Shown here: one piece after another, positions 9,647 through 17,696 of the stretch
Position numbering within the stretch: the first letter of the stretch is position 1
Layout: every line of letters starts with the position of its first letter
Source: Sphingomonadaceae bacterium
GTDB taxonomy: Bacteria; Pseudomonadota; Alphaproteobacteria; Sphingomonadales; Sphingomonadaceae
Direction of reading: 5' to 3'
DNA length: 64,000 nucleotides
NCBI GenBank assembly: GCA_021732525.1
Contig: JAKFUU010000019.1
Coordinates: 1-64,000 of the forward strand
Position numbers and translations under genes: made by a program
The notes under the pieces: generated by a model
Told to the model about the DNA's origin: nothing
Databases searched by the model: none
What the model saw: only the letters and a program-made list of their open reading frames with translations

Positions 9647-10101
9647 TCACGACCGATATACCGCAATTTTTGGCCGCATTGCCCGGTGCGGGCGTATTGA
9701 TTGGCCTTGATTTGGGCAGCAAAACTATTGGCACGGCCTTTTGCGACGCCGGATGGACATTCGCAACTCCATCCGATTTGATCAAGCGCAGCAAATTCAG
9801 CAAGGATAAAGCCGCGCTCGCCGCCGCGATTGCCACCCGGCAAACCAAAGGCATTGTAATCGGATTGCCGCTCAATCTTGATGGCAGCGAGAGCCCGCGC
9901 AGCCAATCGACCCGCGCCTTTGCCAAGAATATCGAGGAAATCGGTCTGCCGATCCTGTTATGGGATGAACGCTGGTCAACGCAGGCGGTTGAACGCGCAA
10001 TGATCGCCGCCGACGTTTCCCGCGCTCAGCGCGCCGAACGGATCGACAGCGCGGCGGCGGCTTTTATCCTGCAAGGCGCAATAGACGCATTGGTGCGATA
10101 A
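9643..10101 (+). CDS. ruvX: Putative pre-16S rRNA nuclease / Holliday junction resolvase-like protein (YqgF)
   Basis: RNase H-fold protein of the YqgF/RuvX family, implicated in maturation of the 16S rRNA 5' end. The 152-residue product shows [17 protein letters not shown] near the N-terminus (first acidic residue of the fold), [17 protein letters not shown] in the middle and [13 protein letters not shown] with the acidic residues of the active site; the C-terminal [12 protein letters not shown] contributes the last. The ATG at 9643 overlaps the preceding stop codon. Length is normal. Confidence 0.9.
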   Translation: MITTDIPQFLAALPGAGVLIGLDLGSKTIGTAFCDAGWTFATPSDLIKRSKFSKDKAALAAAIATRQTKGIVIGLPLNLDGSESPRSQSTRAFAKNIEEIGLPILLWDERWSTQAVERAMIAADVSRAQRAERIDSAAAAFILQGAIDALVR

Positions 10102-10146
10102 TATAGCGCAAGCACAATAAGGTTGATCTGCCGCCCGTAGCAGATT

Positions 10147-11157
10147 ATGGGCATCGCTTTAATGACAACGACTTTAAATTTCGCCGCTGATCGCTTTCCT
10201 GCCGGTTCAGCCGCTTTTCCGCATCGGCATTTGTTGGGCGTTACCGGCCTGCAAAATTACGAGCTTCTCTATATTTTGGATCAAGCCGAAACCTGGATCG
10301 CGATGAACCGGTCCGCTGCGGCAAAGCATGATGATCGATTATCCGGGCTTACCATCATCAACGCTTTTTTCGAAAATAGCACCCGAACGTTACTGTCCTT
10401 TGAAATAGCAGGAAAGCGGCTGGGCGCCGATGTCGTGAATATGCACGCTGCGCAGTCGAGCGTTAAAAAGGGCGAAACACTGATCGACACCGCGATGACG
10501 CTCAACGCCATGCGCGCCGATGCCATTGTGATCCGCCATGCCAGCTCGGGCGCGGTGCAGCTTATCTCAGACAAGGTGGACTGCCCCGTGCTGAATGCCG
10601 GGGATGGCGCGCATGAACATCCAACGCAGGCCTTGCTTGATGCGCTGACCATTCAGCGCCGCAAGGGACGCATAGAAGGACTGACCATTACGATATGCGG
10701 CGATGTGCTGCATAGCCGGGTCGCACGATCGAATATTATGTGCCTCAAGACATTGGGCGCGCAGCTGCGGATTGTCGCGCCGCCAGCGTTAACGCCCGCC
10801 GGGATCGAAAATTTTGGCGTCACGGTGTTTCATGATTTTGATGCCGCGCTACCGGGCAGCGACGTCATCATGATGCTGCGGCTTCAAAATGAGCGGATGC
10901 AAGGCGATTTCATCCCCTCCCCGCGCGAATATTACCATTTATACGGGCTTGATGAACGGCGGTTGGCGCTGGCCAAGCCCGATGCTTTGATCATGCATCC
11001 CGGCCCGATGAACCGCGGCATTGAAATTGCCAGCAGCGTTGCCGACCATTACGAACGGTCCGCCATTCGGGAACAAGTCGAAATGGGTGTCGCGGTGCGC
11101 ATGGCCTGCCTTGATATTTTGACACGAAAGGCGCGCGGCGTGGAGGGATGGTCATGA
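10147..11157 (+). CDS. pyrB: Aspartate carbamoyltransferase, catalytic subunit
   Basis: Joins carbamoyl phosphate and aspartate in the second step of pyrimidine synthesis. The 336-residue product has the carbamoyl-phosphate motif ENSTRT (76-81), HPTQALLD and the C-terminal HPGPMNRG. No strong ribosome binding site separates the ATG at 10147 from the alternative ATG at 10162, so the start is uncertain by five residues. It overlaps the downstream pyrC by four bases. No pyrI regulatory subunit gene is nearby; the degenerate PyrC is the expected partner in the class of ATCase that forms a dodecamer with DHOase-like subunits. Confidence 0.95.
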   Translation: MGIALMTTTLNFAADRFPAGSAAFPHRHLLGVTGLQNYELLYILDQAETWIAMNRSAAAKHDDRLSGLTIINAFFENSTRTLLSFEIAGKRLGADVVNMHAAQSSVKKGETLIDTAMTLNAMRADAIVIRHASSGAVQLISDKVDCPVLNAGDGAHEHPTQALLDALTIQRRKGRIEGLTITICGDVLHSRVARSNIMCLKTLGAQLRIVAPPALTPAGIENFGVTVFHDFDAALPGSDVIMMLRLQNERMQGDFIPSPREYYHLYGLDERRLALAKPDALIMHPGPMNRGIEIASSVADHYERSAIREQVEMGVAVRMACLDILTRKARGVEGWS

Positions 11158-12401
11158 CCGCGCTTACGATCCACAACGCAAAGCTGCTGCTACCGGGGCA
11201 AGCCGCGCCCATCAGCGAAACGATTATAATCGATAAGGGCCAGATTGCCGCGATCGGTAATGCCGCACCCTCTACACCCGCCCCCACCCCCAACGACACC
11301 ACCGAAACGATCGATGCAGGCGGCTTGCTTGTTGCGCCGGGGATTATCGACTTGGGCGTTTTTGCAACCGACAAACCCGCCTTTCGCTTTGGCGGAATAA
11401 CCCGCGCGGCATTAATGCCTGATCAATCCCCCGTTCATGATGATCCCGCCACGATCCGTTTCGCTGCCTTAAAGGGAAAGCCCGATTTTTGGGTGCATCC
11501 GCTGGCGGCGGCCACGCGCGATCTGGACGGGCGGCATATGGCCGAAATCGCGCTGATGAAAGACGCAGGCGCAAAGGGTGTCGCGACCGGGCGCGACTGG
11601 ATATCCGATAGCGGCATCATGCTGCGGATCATGCAATATTGCGCGGCGCTCGGCCTGCCGGTTTTTGTGCATAGCGAAGATAGCGGCATTCGCGGAACGG
11701 CGGTCGCCACCGCCGGGGCAACGGCAACCTTATTGGGGCTAAGCGCCGCGCCCGCGATTACCGAAGCCGCCGCGATCGCCCGCGATCTGTTGCTGGCCGA
11801 AGAAAGCGGCGCACACGTCCATTTCCGGCAAGTCACCACCGCGCGCGGCCTGGAATTGATCCGGCAAGCCAAACAAAACGGCCTAAAGATCACCTGCGGC
11901 ATTACGCCTGCGCATCTATTTCTATCGGATAATGCCGTTTCCGATTTTCGCACATTTGCAAAGATTTCACCGCCACTGCGCAATGAAGACGACCGGCAGG
12001 CTTGTCTTGCCGCGATCGCCGACGGCACGTTGGACGTTATCATGTCCGGACATGACCCAAGGGGCCCGGAAGAAAAGCGGCTGCCTTTTGGTGAAGCTTT
12101 GCCGGGCATGGCGGGCGCGGAGACATTGCTGGCATTATCGCTCAATCTGGTGCGTGATGGGCTGATCAGCACCGGGCGCTTATTCGAACTGCTCGCCGCC
12201 AATCCAGCCAAAATACTGAACATCAATGCAGGAGTGATCGAAACCGGCCGGGAAGCCGACTTGATCTTCGTCGATACCGGTAGCCCGTGGCAGGTCGATA
12301 GCGGAAAAATGACCGCGATGGCAGGCAACACACCATTCGACAAATTACCGGTCCAGGGCCGCGTCGTAAAAATGATGAAGGGCGGCAAGGTCATTAGCTG
12401 A
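11154..12401 (+). CDS. pyrC: Dihydroorotase-like protein lacking the metal site (pseudo-DHOase, PyrC')
   Basis: Amidohydrolase-fold protein coupled to pyrB (ATGA overlap, GGAGGG upstream of ATG 11154). Active dihydroorotases carry D-x-H-x-H after beta-strand 1; here the same place reads GIIDLGVF (63-70), so both histidines are lost. The catalytic Asp before the late His is also missing: SGHDP (298-302) replaces the usual TDHAP. Other family landmarks (FVHSED, HVHFRQV, ITPAHL) remain and the frame is intact at 415 residues. It is therefore most likely a structural partner of PyrB, as known for pseudo-DHOases, and a true DHOase should be encoded elsewhere. Most annotation would label it dihydroorotase. 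Confidence 0.85.
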   Translation: MTALTIHNAKLLLPGQAAPISETIIIDKGQIAAIGNAAPSTPAPTPNDTTETIDAGGLLVAPGIIDLGVFATDKPAFRFGGITRAALMPDQSPVHDDPATIRFAALKGKPDFWVHPLAAATRDLDGRHMAEIALMKDAGAKGVATGRDWISDSGIMLRIMQYCAALGLPVFVHSEDSGIRGTAVATAGATATLLGLSAAPAITEAAAIARDLLLAEESGAHVHFRQVTTARGLELIRQAKQNGLKITCGITPAHLFLSDNAVSDFRTFAKISPPLRNEDDRQACLAAIADGTLDVIMSGHDPRGPEEKRLPFGEALPGMAGAETLLALSLNLVRDGLISTGRLFELLAANPAKILNINAGVIETGREADLIFVDTGSPWQVDSGKMTAMAGNTPFDKLPVQGRVVKMMKGGKVIS

Positions 12402-12424
12402 CCCGCCGCCCTCATGTTAATTTT
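12379..12424 (+). terminator. Terminator overlapping the 3' end of pyrC
   Basis: AGGGCGGC (12379-12386) pairs exactly with GCCGCCCT (12405-12412) and is followed by CATGTTAATTTT. The left arm lies in the last pyrC codons. The tail is only moderately T-rich, so strength is uncertain, but it lies where the plus-strand operon meets a converging gene. Confidence 0.5.
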
Positions 12425-12450
12425 CCTATTCGGAAATTCCGTGTTTATTA

Positions 12451-13791
12451 TTAACGGCTTGCCAATCGGACAGGGGTCGTGCCGCCCAAACCTCGGACAA
12501 TGCAAACACCGCCCTTTGCCTTAATATTATTGCAAGCCTCAATGGCCGCATTTTTTGTGCCAAAGCCCGACGCTGCCAGACGAATAAGCGTTTTGCCATT
12601 CACCTTCACAGTCGAACTGGCCGAACTAAATCCTGCCAGAACCGAATGACGGTTGGTCAATTGCTCCCATGCCTTTTTGGCATTTGCGGTGGTTGAAAAT
12701 GCACCAAGCTGTACCAAAAAGCCGCCGCTAATCTGCCGTGCAACGGGAACTTTAGGTTCCTCAGTTGACAATGCGAGTTTAGCGGGGGTCTGCGACGCGG
12801 ATTTAACCGGGCCATCAGGCGCTTTGATCAACGGAGCTTGCGGAGCGGATGCCGGAACTTCAACTTGCTGGATCGTTTGAACCTGCGGTCTCGATGCAAT
12901 TTTCACATCGCTCTCCGCTGACGCATCAAAACCGCTTAGCAAAGATGTTGGCGCAGGACCAATCGCCGCCAATTCACCCGCCGGGACAACATCAATAGCC
13001 TTTGGCGTCTCAGGCAAAGCGGCGCTGGCCAAACCAACCCCCTGGTTCGCGAGAGCCAGGCGAACGGGTTGTCCCAAATCTTGCTGCGGTGTTACTTTCA
13101 ACAACCCGGCAACGCGCGTCTCATAAGCGCCGGGCCGGGCATATTGCGCCCATTCGGTAATTCGCTCGTTCACGCGATCTTGCGGCATATCTTGAACCGC
13201 CATAATCCGTGCTTCGCGCCAGCGGCCGTTCAGCGCATAAGCAAGCGCCAGATTTTGCCGCGTGCGCGCAGTGGCATTGGAATCGCGAATAGCCTGGCTA
13301 AGAATCTCAACGGCTTCAGCGCTTTTACCGGCAAGAGCGAGCGTCAAACCATAATCGCTAGCTGGAATGATTGAACGGTGAGCTTCGACCAGGCCAACCG
13401 CTGAATCAACCTTGCCTTGCGCAATCCGGGCCAAAGCGAGGCTGATAACGGTCCGCGGGTCGACCTGACCCAAATCAATCACATCCATATAAGTACGTTC
13501 GGCGGATTGAAACCGGCCTTGCGCCATATAAACTCGGGCAAGCTGACCACGATAATCGCGGTTCAACGGATCGGCCTCAACCGCAAGCTCGCTAAAAATC
13601 AAAGCTTTTTCGTGCTGACCTTTGGCAATTGCCTTTTCGGCTTTGCGTGCCCAACTATGCGCTTTTTTCGAAGTTGCGGCGGCGGGCGATGCCTTCAGCG
13701 TGCTGGTTACACCCAATGTTATGCTGCCAGCGGTGGGCACAGCGACGAACGCCGTCGTCAAAACCAACTTAATGATAAATTTGCTGTTCAT
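12451..13791 (-). CDS. Secreted TPR and SPOR-domain protein
   Basis: The 446-residue product begins with a signal peptide (about residues 1-28), then TPR-like helices (KAEKAIAKGQHEKALIF, GRFQSAERTYMDVI), a low-complexity Pro/Ala/Lys linker, and a C-terminal SPOR domain from about residue 355 (GGFLVQLGAFSTTANAKKAW ... GGVCIVRGLGG). SPOR domains bind glycan strands stripped of stem peptides, which are found at the division septum, so it probably acts in the periplasm at the septum. It is the third gene of a minus-strand run after ParA and a ribbon-helix-helix protein, 40 bases after the latter. The specific role is unknown. Confidence 0.85.
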   Translation of the reverse strand: MNSKFIIKLVLTTAFVAVPTAGSITLGVTSTLKASPAAATSKKAHSWARKAEKAIAKGQHEKALIFSELAVEADPLNRDYRGQLARVYMAQGRFQSAERTYMDVIDLGQVDPRTVISLALARIAQGKVDSAVGLVEAHRSIIPASDYGLTLALAGKSAEAVEILSQAIRDSNATARTRQNLALAYALNGRWREARIMAVQDMPQDRVNERITEWAQYARPGAYETRVAGLLKVTPQQDLGQPVRLALANQGVGLASAALPETPKAIDVVPAGELAAIGPAPTSLLSGFDASAESDVKIASRPQVQTIQQVEVPASAPQAPLIKAPDGPVKSASQTPAKLALSTEEPKVPVARQISGGFLVQLGAFSTTANAKKAWEQLTNRHSVLAGFSSASSTVKVNGKTLIRLAASGFGTKNAAIEACNNIKAKGGVCIVRGLGGTTPVRLASR

Positions 13792-13831
13792 GGCATCACC
13801 TCAAAAAAGTTCAATTGCATAATTTAATCAG

Positions 13832-14494
13832 TTATCTATTTGGAATGCGAGCAGCGAGCTGTCCGATCTCCGGCATATTTTCAATGAAGGCATCAAGCGC
13901 CTCCGTCACGATCATTTGCGCCGATCGGTTGCTGATGGCGCAAGCAAGGCGCAGCTTTAAATGACGATCTTTATCGAGCCGTAAAGTAAAGGCAGCCTTA
14001 TCTTTTGAACCAGAAGCGGCGCGCTTTGCCAAGTTTCGCGCTGGCTTGTTGGTTTCCGGGTGGCGCGATTTCGCGGCGACCGGTGCGCTATCGGACGATT
14101 TTGCGGGTATTTGTTGCGGCATTATGAAAAATGCTTCGGCAATATCATCTCCAACTTGATCAGCAGTCATAGAACCATGCAAGCTTTCAAAACCAACTTC
14201 GGCTTGCTCGCGCAAACGCTGGGCAACGACTTCTTGCTGTTCACGAATCTCCTGATTTACTTCAGGCACTGCTCCGGCAAGCGGGTTGCGAAGATGAGAA
14301 TGATCATGGTCCATCGGCGTATTTGGATCAGGATCGACATCATAGCCCATATCATTCCAACCCAAATCATCTTGATTGGCTGGGGTTTCACTCGAATAGC
14401 TGAATGATGCCGGTCGACGCATGGCGGGGCGCGCTGCGCCTTTGCGCGCAAGCAGCAAGCCAGATAGCGATGCAATTGGTTTGGGTTCTCCCAT
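13832..14494 (-). CDS. Ribbon-helix-helix protein partnered with ParA
   Basis: I do not recognise a named family. The 220-residue product has a basic N-terminal peptide (LSGLLLARKGAARPAMR), a long, largely disordered acidic middle, and a C-terminal segment (about residues 167-208) whose pattern AAFTLRLDKDRHLKLRLA then NRSAQMIVTEALDAFI fits a ribbon-helix-helix DNA-binding or dimerisation fold. Small ParA systems often pair the ATPase with such a protein, and unstructured basic N-termini are known to stimulate ParA ATPases. ATG 14494 is preferred because GGGGGT lies 8 bases upstream; a GTG at 14503 is possible. It follows parA by 15 bases. Confidence 0.65.
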   Translation of the reverse strand: MGEPKPIASLSGLLLARKGAARPAMRRPASFSYSSETPANQDDLGWNDMGYDVDPDPNTPMDHDHSHLRNPLAGAVPEVNQEIREQQEVVAQRLREQAEVGFESLHGSMTADQVGDDIAEAFFIMPQQIPAKSSDSAPVAAKSRHPETNKPARNLAKRAASGSKDKAAFTLRLDKDRHLKLRLACAISNRSAQMIVTEALDAFIENMPEIGQLAARIPNR

Positions 14495-14509
14495 TATCTG
14501 CACCCCCGC

Positions 14510-15229
14510 TTACTGGCTCATGACCCGGCGGCCAAAGCCGCCCATGGGTCTGGCGGTCTGCTGGGAATTCGATACTGCCGCCGGAGCGCTAAAAACGGTT
14601 CGCCGGAAGTTTTTCTCTAACCGGTCGGAAACATATTCCCAAAGCTGCTGAATTTCTTGTGCTGAGCGACCGTTCGGATCAATTTCCATAACCGTTCGGC
14701 CATCGATCATTGATGCAGCAAAATCCGTGCGATGATGCACGGTAACGGGAGCAACGGTGCCATGCTGTGACAGCGCAACCGCGGCTTCGGACGTAATTTT
14801 TGCTTTCGGTGTTGCGGCATTGACAACAAAGATCAATGGTTTACCGGCCCTCTCGCACAAATCAACCGTAGCGCCCACGGCGCGCAGATCATGCGGGCTT
14901 GGCCGCGTTGGTACCACTATAAGCTCCGCCACCGAAATCACGCTTTGTATGGCCATGGTAATTGCCGGCGGCGTATCAATTACCGCGAGCTTGAAGCCTT
15001 GCTGACGAAGAACAGCCAAATCCGATGCCAGCCGCGCCACCGTCGTCTGCGCAAATGCGGGCAGTTCGGCCTCGCGTTCATTCCACCAATCCGCTGTCGA
15101 ACCTTGCGGATCAATGTCAATCAGAACCACTGGACCGGCACCGGCAAGCTGCGCCTGGACCGCCAAATGACCTGAGAGGGTCGTTTTACCCGACCCGCCT
15201 TTCTGTGACGCCAATGCGAGAACCCTCAC
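14510..15229 (-). CDS. ParA-family ATPase
   Basis: Deviant-Walker ATPase of the ParA/MinD group, which positions cargo on the nucleoid or membrane. The 239-residue product has KGGSGKTT with signature lysine K10 and P-loop K15, then VVLIDIDPQGSTADWW and LAVIDTPPA. It lacks an N-terminal HTH domain, so it is a small, type Ib-like ParA. The start is GTG 15229 with AAAGGGG six bases upstream. No parS-like site cluster or parB is adjacent; the next genes encode a ribbon-helix-helix protein and a SPOR protein, and a second SPOR protein gene is divergent. A role in positioning division or envelope machinery is inference. Confidence 0.88.
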   Translation of the reverse strand: MRVLALASQKGGSGKTTLSGHLAVQAQLAGAGPVVLIDIDPQGSTADWWNEREAELPAFAQTTVARLASDLAVLRQQGFKLAVIDTPPAITMAIQSVISVAELIVVPTRPSPHDLRAVGATVDLCERAGKPLIFVVNAATPKAKITSEAAVALSQHGTVAPVTVHHRTDFAASMIDGRTVMEIDPNGRSAQEIQQLWEYVSDRLEKNFRRTVFSAPAAVSNSQQTARPMGGFGRRVMSQ

Positions 15230-15474
15230 ATCAATCCCCTTTGATAAAGTTTCATAACGTGGATTTGACAGGACAAGGCTAATATCTGGTTAACAAAGTC
15301 GGCAATAATTGACGATGCCAAGCTGTTCCGCCATCATTCATAGAGGATATGATAGGAACCATTAACGCAACAAAAATCCTTCGTTACTGGTTAAGCATTT
15401 AGTTGGATCTGTTTACCAATTGTCAGTCTTCGATGATCTATATACAATAAAATACCTATTCCGGAGTAAGGTTG

Positions 15475-16551
15475 ATGGGGTCGAAAACCAAGAATTTTAA
15501 AATTGGGCTGGCATTGCTGGTGATTGGCTTTGCCGGCGGCACAGCCATTGCCGACGTGAAAGACGGTGTCGATGCATGGTCTCGCGGCGAATATGACAAA
15601 GCCGTTGCTCAGTGGCGCGATCCTGCATTGAAAGGGGACGCCGATGCTCAGTTTAATCTGGGCCAAGCTTACAAGACCGGGCGCGGGGTCAAAATGGATC
15701 TGAATGTTGCGCTCGATTGGTATAGCCGCGCGGCTAAGCAAGGGCATTTGCAAGCTTCGGATAGCTACGGGCATCTCTTGCATTATCAAGGAAAAATATC
15801 GGAAGCCCTGCCATTGCTGCAAGCATCCGCTGCACGCGGCGAACCGCGGGCGCAATATCTGCTCGCAACTGAATTGTTTAATGGCGTTCATATCGAAAAG
15901 GATTGGATTCGGGCCTATGCCTTGATGACGCGCGCTTCCTCGGCGGGTGTCGCGCCGGCATCACGCAGCTTGGCGCAGATGGACGGCTTTATCCCGCTCG
16001 AAGATCGCCAAAAAGGCACGGTTTTGGCTGGTGAATTGGAAGCACAATCCAACAAAGCCCGTTCGCAGCAACTTGCCGGATTTCCTATCAATACGGCCCC
16101 TGCGGCATCTACGAGCCGTCCGGTTACCGTTCCGCCCTCTGTGCCTTCCCCAAGCAATGCCCCCGGATTTCCCACAAGCGTAGCCGCCGCATCCGCCGCA
16201 GGGCCATCACCGGCCGCAGGTGTCAAAAAGGTTCCAATAGCACAAGCCTCGCAAGCGCCTTCGGCGATATCTCAGCCAATAAACGTTGCTGCAACAGCGC
16301 GTGCGCCGATTGCCGCTAACGGAGCCTGGCGCATACAACTTGGCGCATTTTCCCAAGAAAGCAACGCCACGAAACTTTGGACATCGCTCGAAGCTCGCAT
16401 AGAAGGGCTGTCTTCGCTACAACCCTATTTGAAAGCAGCTGGCGCAGTGACACGGCTTCAAGCAGGGCCATTCACATCGCAAACCGCCGCTGCGGCGATG
16501 TGCACCAAAATTACTGCCGCTGGTCAATCCTGCATCGTTGTTAAAAGCTGA
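15475..16551 (+). CDS. Secreted Sel1-repeat and SPOR-domain protein
   Basis: The 358-residue product has a signal peptide ending near AIA-DVKDG (about residue 26), Sel1-like repeats (GDADAQFNLGQAYKTGRGV, MDLNVALDWYSRAAKQGH and two weaker ones) to about residue 170, a Pro/Ala/Ser linker, and a SPOR domain (GAWRIQLGAFSQESNATKLW ... GQSCIVVKS) at the end. The ATG at 15475 follows CCGGAG; a TTG three bases earlier is in frame. It is divergent from the parA operon across 245 bp, so the two transcripts may share regulation. The two SPOR proteins of this locus have similar end domains but different repeat types. Confidence 0.85.
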   Translation: MGSKTKNFKIGLALLVIGFAGGTAIADVKDGVDAWSRGEYDKAVAQWRDPALKGDADAQFNLGQAYKTGRGVKMDLNVALDWYSRAAKQGHLQASDSYGHLLHYQGKISEALPLLQASAARGEPRAQYLLATELFNGVHIEKDWIRAYALMTRASSAGVAPASRSLAQMDGFIPLEDRQKGTVLAGELEAQSNKARSQQLAGFPINTAPAASTSRPVTVPPSVPSPSNAPGFPTSVAAASAAGPSPAAGVKKVPIAQASQAPSAISQPINVAATARAPIAANGAWRIQLGAFSQESNATKLWTSLEARIEGLSSLQPYLKAAGAVTRLQAGPFTSQTAAAAMCTKITAAGQSCIVVKS

Positions 16552-16570
16552 AATAAAATAGATTCTGATG

Positions 16571-16676
16571 TTAGAGCATCGTGCGAAAAAGTGGGCACCG
16601 GTTTTTCGCATTAAGCGATGCGACAACAAAGTGATAGAGCGGGCGATGTGATTCCTATTTCACGCTGTCCGTTCTA
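16571..16676. repeat. 106-bp dispersed intergenic repeat, copy A
   Basis: Matches copy B at 24431-24536 over the full length with a handful of differences. It contains an internal hairpin GCGAAAAA (16583-16590) with TTTTTCGC (16602-16609), then a conserved tract GATAGAGCGGGCG and ATTTCACGC, and ends in GTTCTA. The stop codon of the lipoprotein gene on the other strand (TAG, 16674-16676) is read from the last three bases. Elements of this outline are common between alphaproteobacterial genes. Confidence 0.85.
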
Positions 16677-17210
16677 GGGTAAGCAAAGCCGGCCTATGGC
16701 GCGCCCTAATGTCTGCTGTGCCGCGTCATTGCCTGGATCCACCATAAAATAGCTAGTGCCCGCCAAACTGGCCCGATCCGAACAATAATTATCGCAAGCC
16801 ACCTCTAAATCGCCCGGAAAACGAAGTTCGACGCCGTCAAACTCCCCGTTAAAACTGCAAGCTCCCGACCCTTGCAACTGTATCTGCACTTTTTCACCAT
16901 CAATGCGCGCTGTCCCCTGCCCCTCGCATTTACTTTCAGAGCCAAACACCGCCAACACGCCAATTCGGTAACGATCTTGGCCAATCGCAATCGCACAAAA
17001 TTTATCCGTTCCAAGCTCGCTGCGAGTTTCAAATCTGCCTGCAAATTTCAAATTGCGAAGATCGGGTAATATTCCGCGCGCGATTGCCTGCTGATCAAGC
17101 GCATCGCCAACATCGGTTGTGACTTGATTGTCATTATCCGCCCTGTCCGCCGCACGGTTGCAACCCGCCAGCATGAAAGCGGTGATCGCAAGCCACAGCG
17201 CAATTTTCAT
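16674..17210 (-). CDS. Hypothetical lipoprotein
   Basis: The 178-residue product starts [19 protein letters not shown]: a lipoprotein signal with lipobox LAGC and cysteine 16, so it should be lipid-anchored in the envelope. The rest has several cysteines and mostly beta-type patterns ([33 protein letters not shown]) without a family I can name. The start is fixed by the lipobox and overlaps the hisI stop (ATGA); the frame remains open far upstream but only by running through hisI. Its stop codon coincides with the end of a dispersed repeat. Confidence 0.75.
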   Translation of the reverse strand: MKIALWLAITAFMLAGCNRAADRADNDNQVTTDVGDALDQQAIARGILPDLRNLKFAGRFETRSELGTDKFCAIAIGQDRYRIGVLAVFGSESKCEGQGTARIDGEKVQIQLQGSGACSFNGEFDGVELRFPGDLEVACDNYCSDRASLAGTSYFMVDPGNDAAQQTLGRAIGRLCLP

Positions 17211-17587
17211 ATCATTTCCAAACCCGTCCCGGTAACCCGCCGGTAAAAACAACTGCTCCGGCCCGTATGGCAAGTGGGGCCGACGGGTGTTGCCTTCACC
17301 CAAACCGCGTCTTGGTCGCAATCGATCAGCATTTCGCGCATCAACAGCAAATTGCCGCTGGTTTCGCCCTTTTTCCAAAGTGCTTGCCGGCTGCGCGAAA
17401 AAAAATGCACAAAGCCGGTATCGCGGGTGCATGCCAAAGCCTGCGCATTCATATGTCCGACCATCAGCACCATACCATCAGTAGCATCAGTGATCACTGC
17501 GGTTATCAATCCGCTCGTGTCATATTTTGGGCTTATCACCTGGCTTGTTTCGCGATCATCATCCATTGCCCGCAGCCTATAGAGCAT
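17207..17587 (-). CDS. hisI: Phosphoribosyl-AMP cyclohydrolase
   Basis: Third step of histidine synthesis: opens the purine ring of phosphoribosyl-AMP. The 126-residue product is monofunctional (no HisE domain). It has [23 protein letters not shown], the metal-binding DCDQD (89-93) and zinc cysteines C90, C106 and C113. ATG 17587 follows AGGCAGGCGTC; the alternative ATG 17566 (MDDDRET) is also reasonable. Other his genes are not in the window. It is divergent from purF across about 110 bp. Confidence 0.93.
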   Translation of the reverse strand: MLYRLRAMDDDRETSQVISPKYDTSGLITAVITDATDGMVLMVGHMNAQALACTRDTGFVHFFSRSRQALWKKGETSGNLLLMREMLIDCDQDAVWVKATPVGPTCHTGRSSCFYRRVTGTGLEMI

Positions 17588-17696
17588 GACGCCTGCCTGT
17601 GGAAACCGTTTTTGTTACAAAATCATTGCAAGGGGGCAGACATTACGCGCAGGCTTGCCTATAGGCGGTGCAACCTTGGCGTGCGCGGATTCGGAC

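Noticed and set aside
11154-12401. pyrC as a decaying pseudogene
   Set aside because: The frame is intact, expression signals are good and only catalytic residues are missing, which fits a known class of non-catalytic partners.
11435-12505. 356-codon open frame on the minus strand
   Set aside because: Antisense to pyrC, which has a clear family assignment and coupling to pyrB.
12451-16551. Plasmid or chromosome partition locus (parAB)
   Set aside because: No ParB-like protein and no cluster of parS-type palindromes is visible next to ParA, so a standard parAB call is not supported.
17211-17432. N-terminal extension of the lipoprotein gene
   Set aside because: Overlaps hisI in another frame, and the lipobox fixes the start at 17210.
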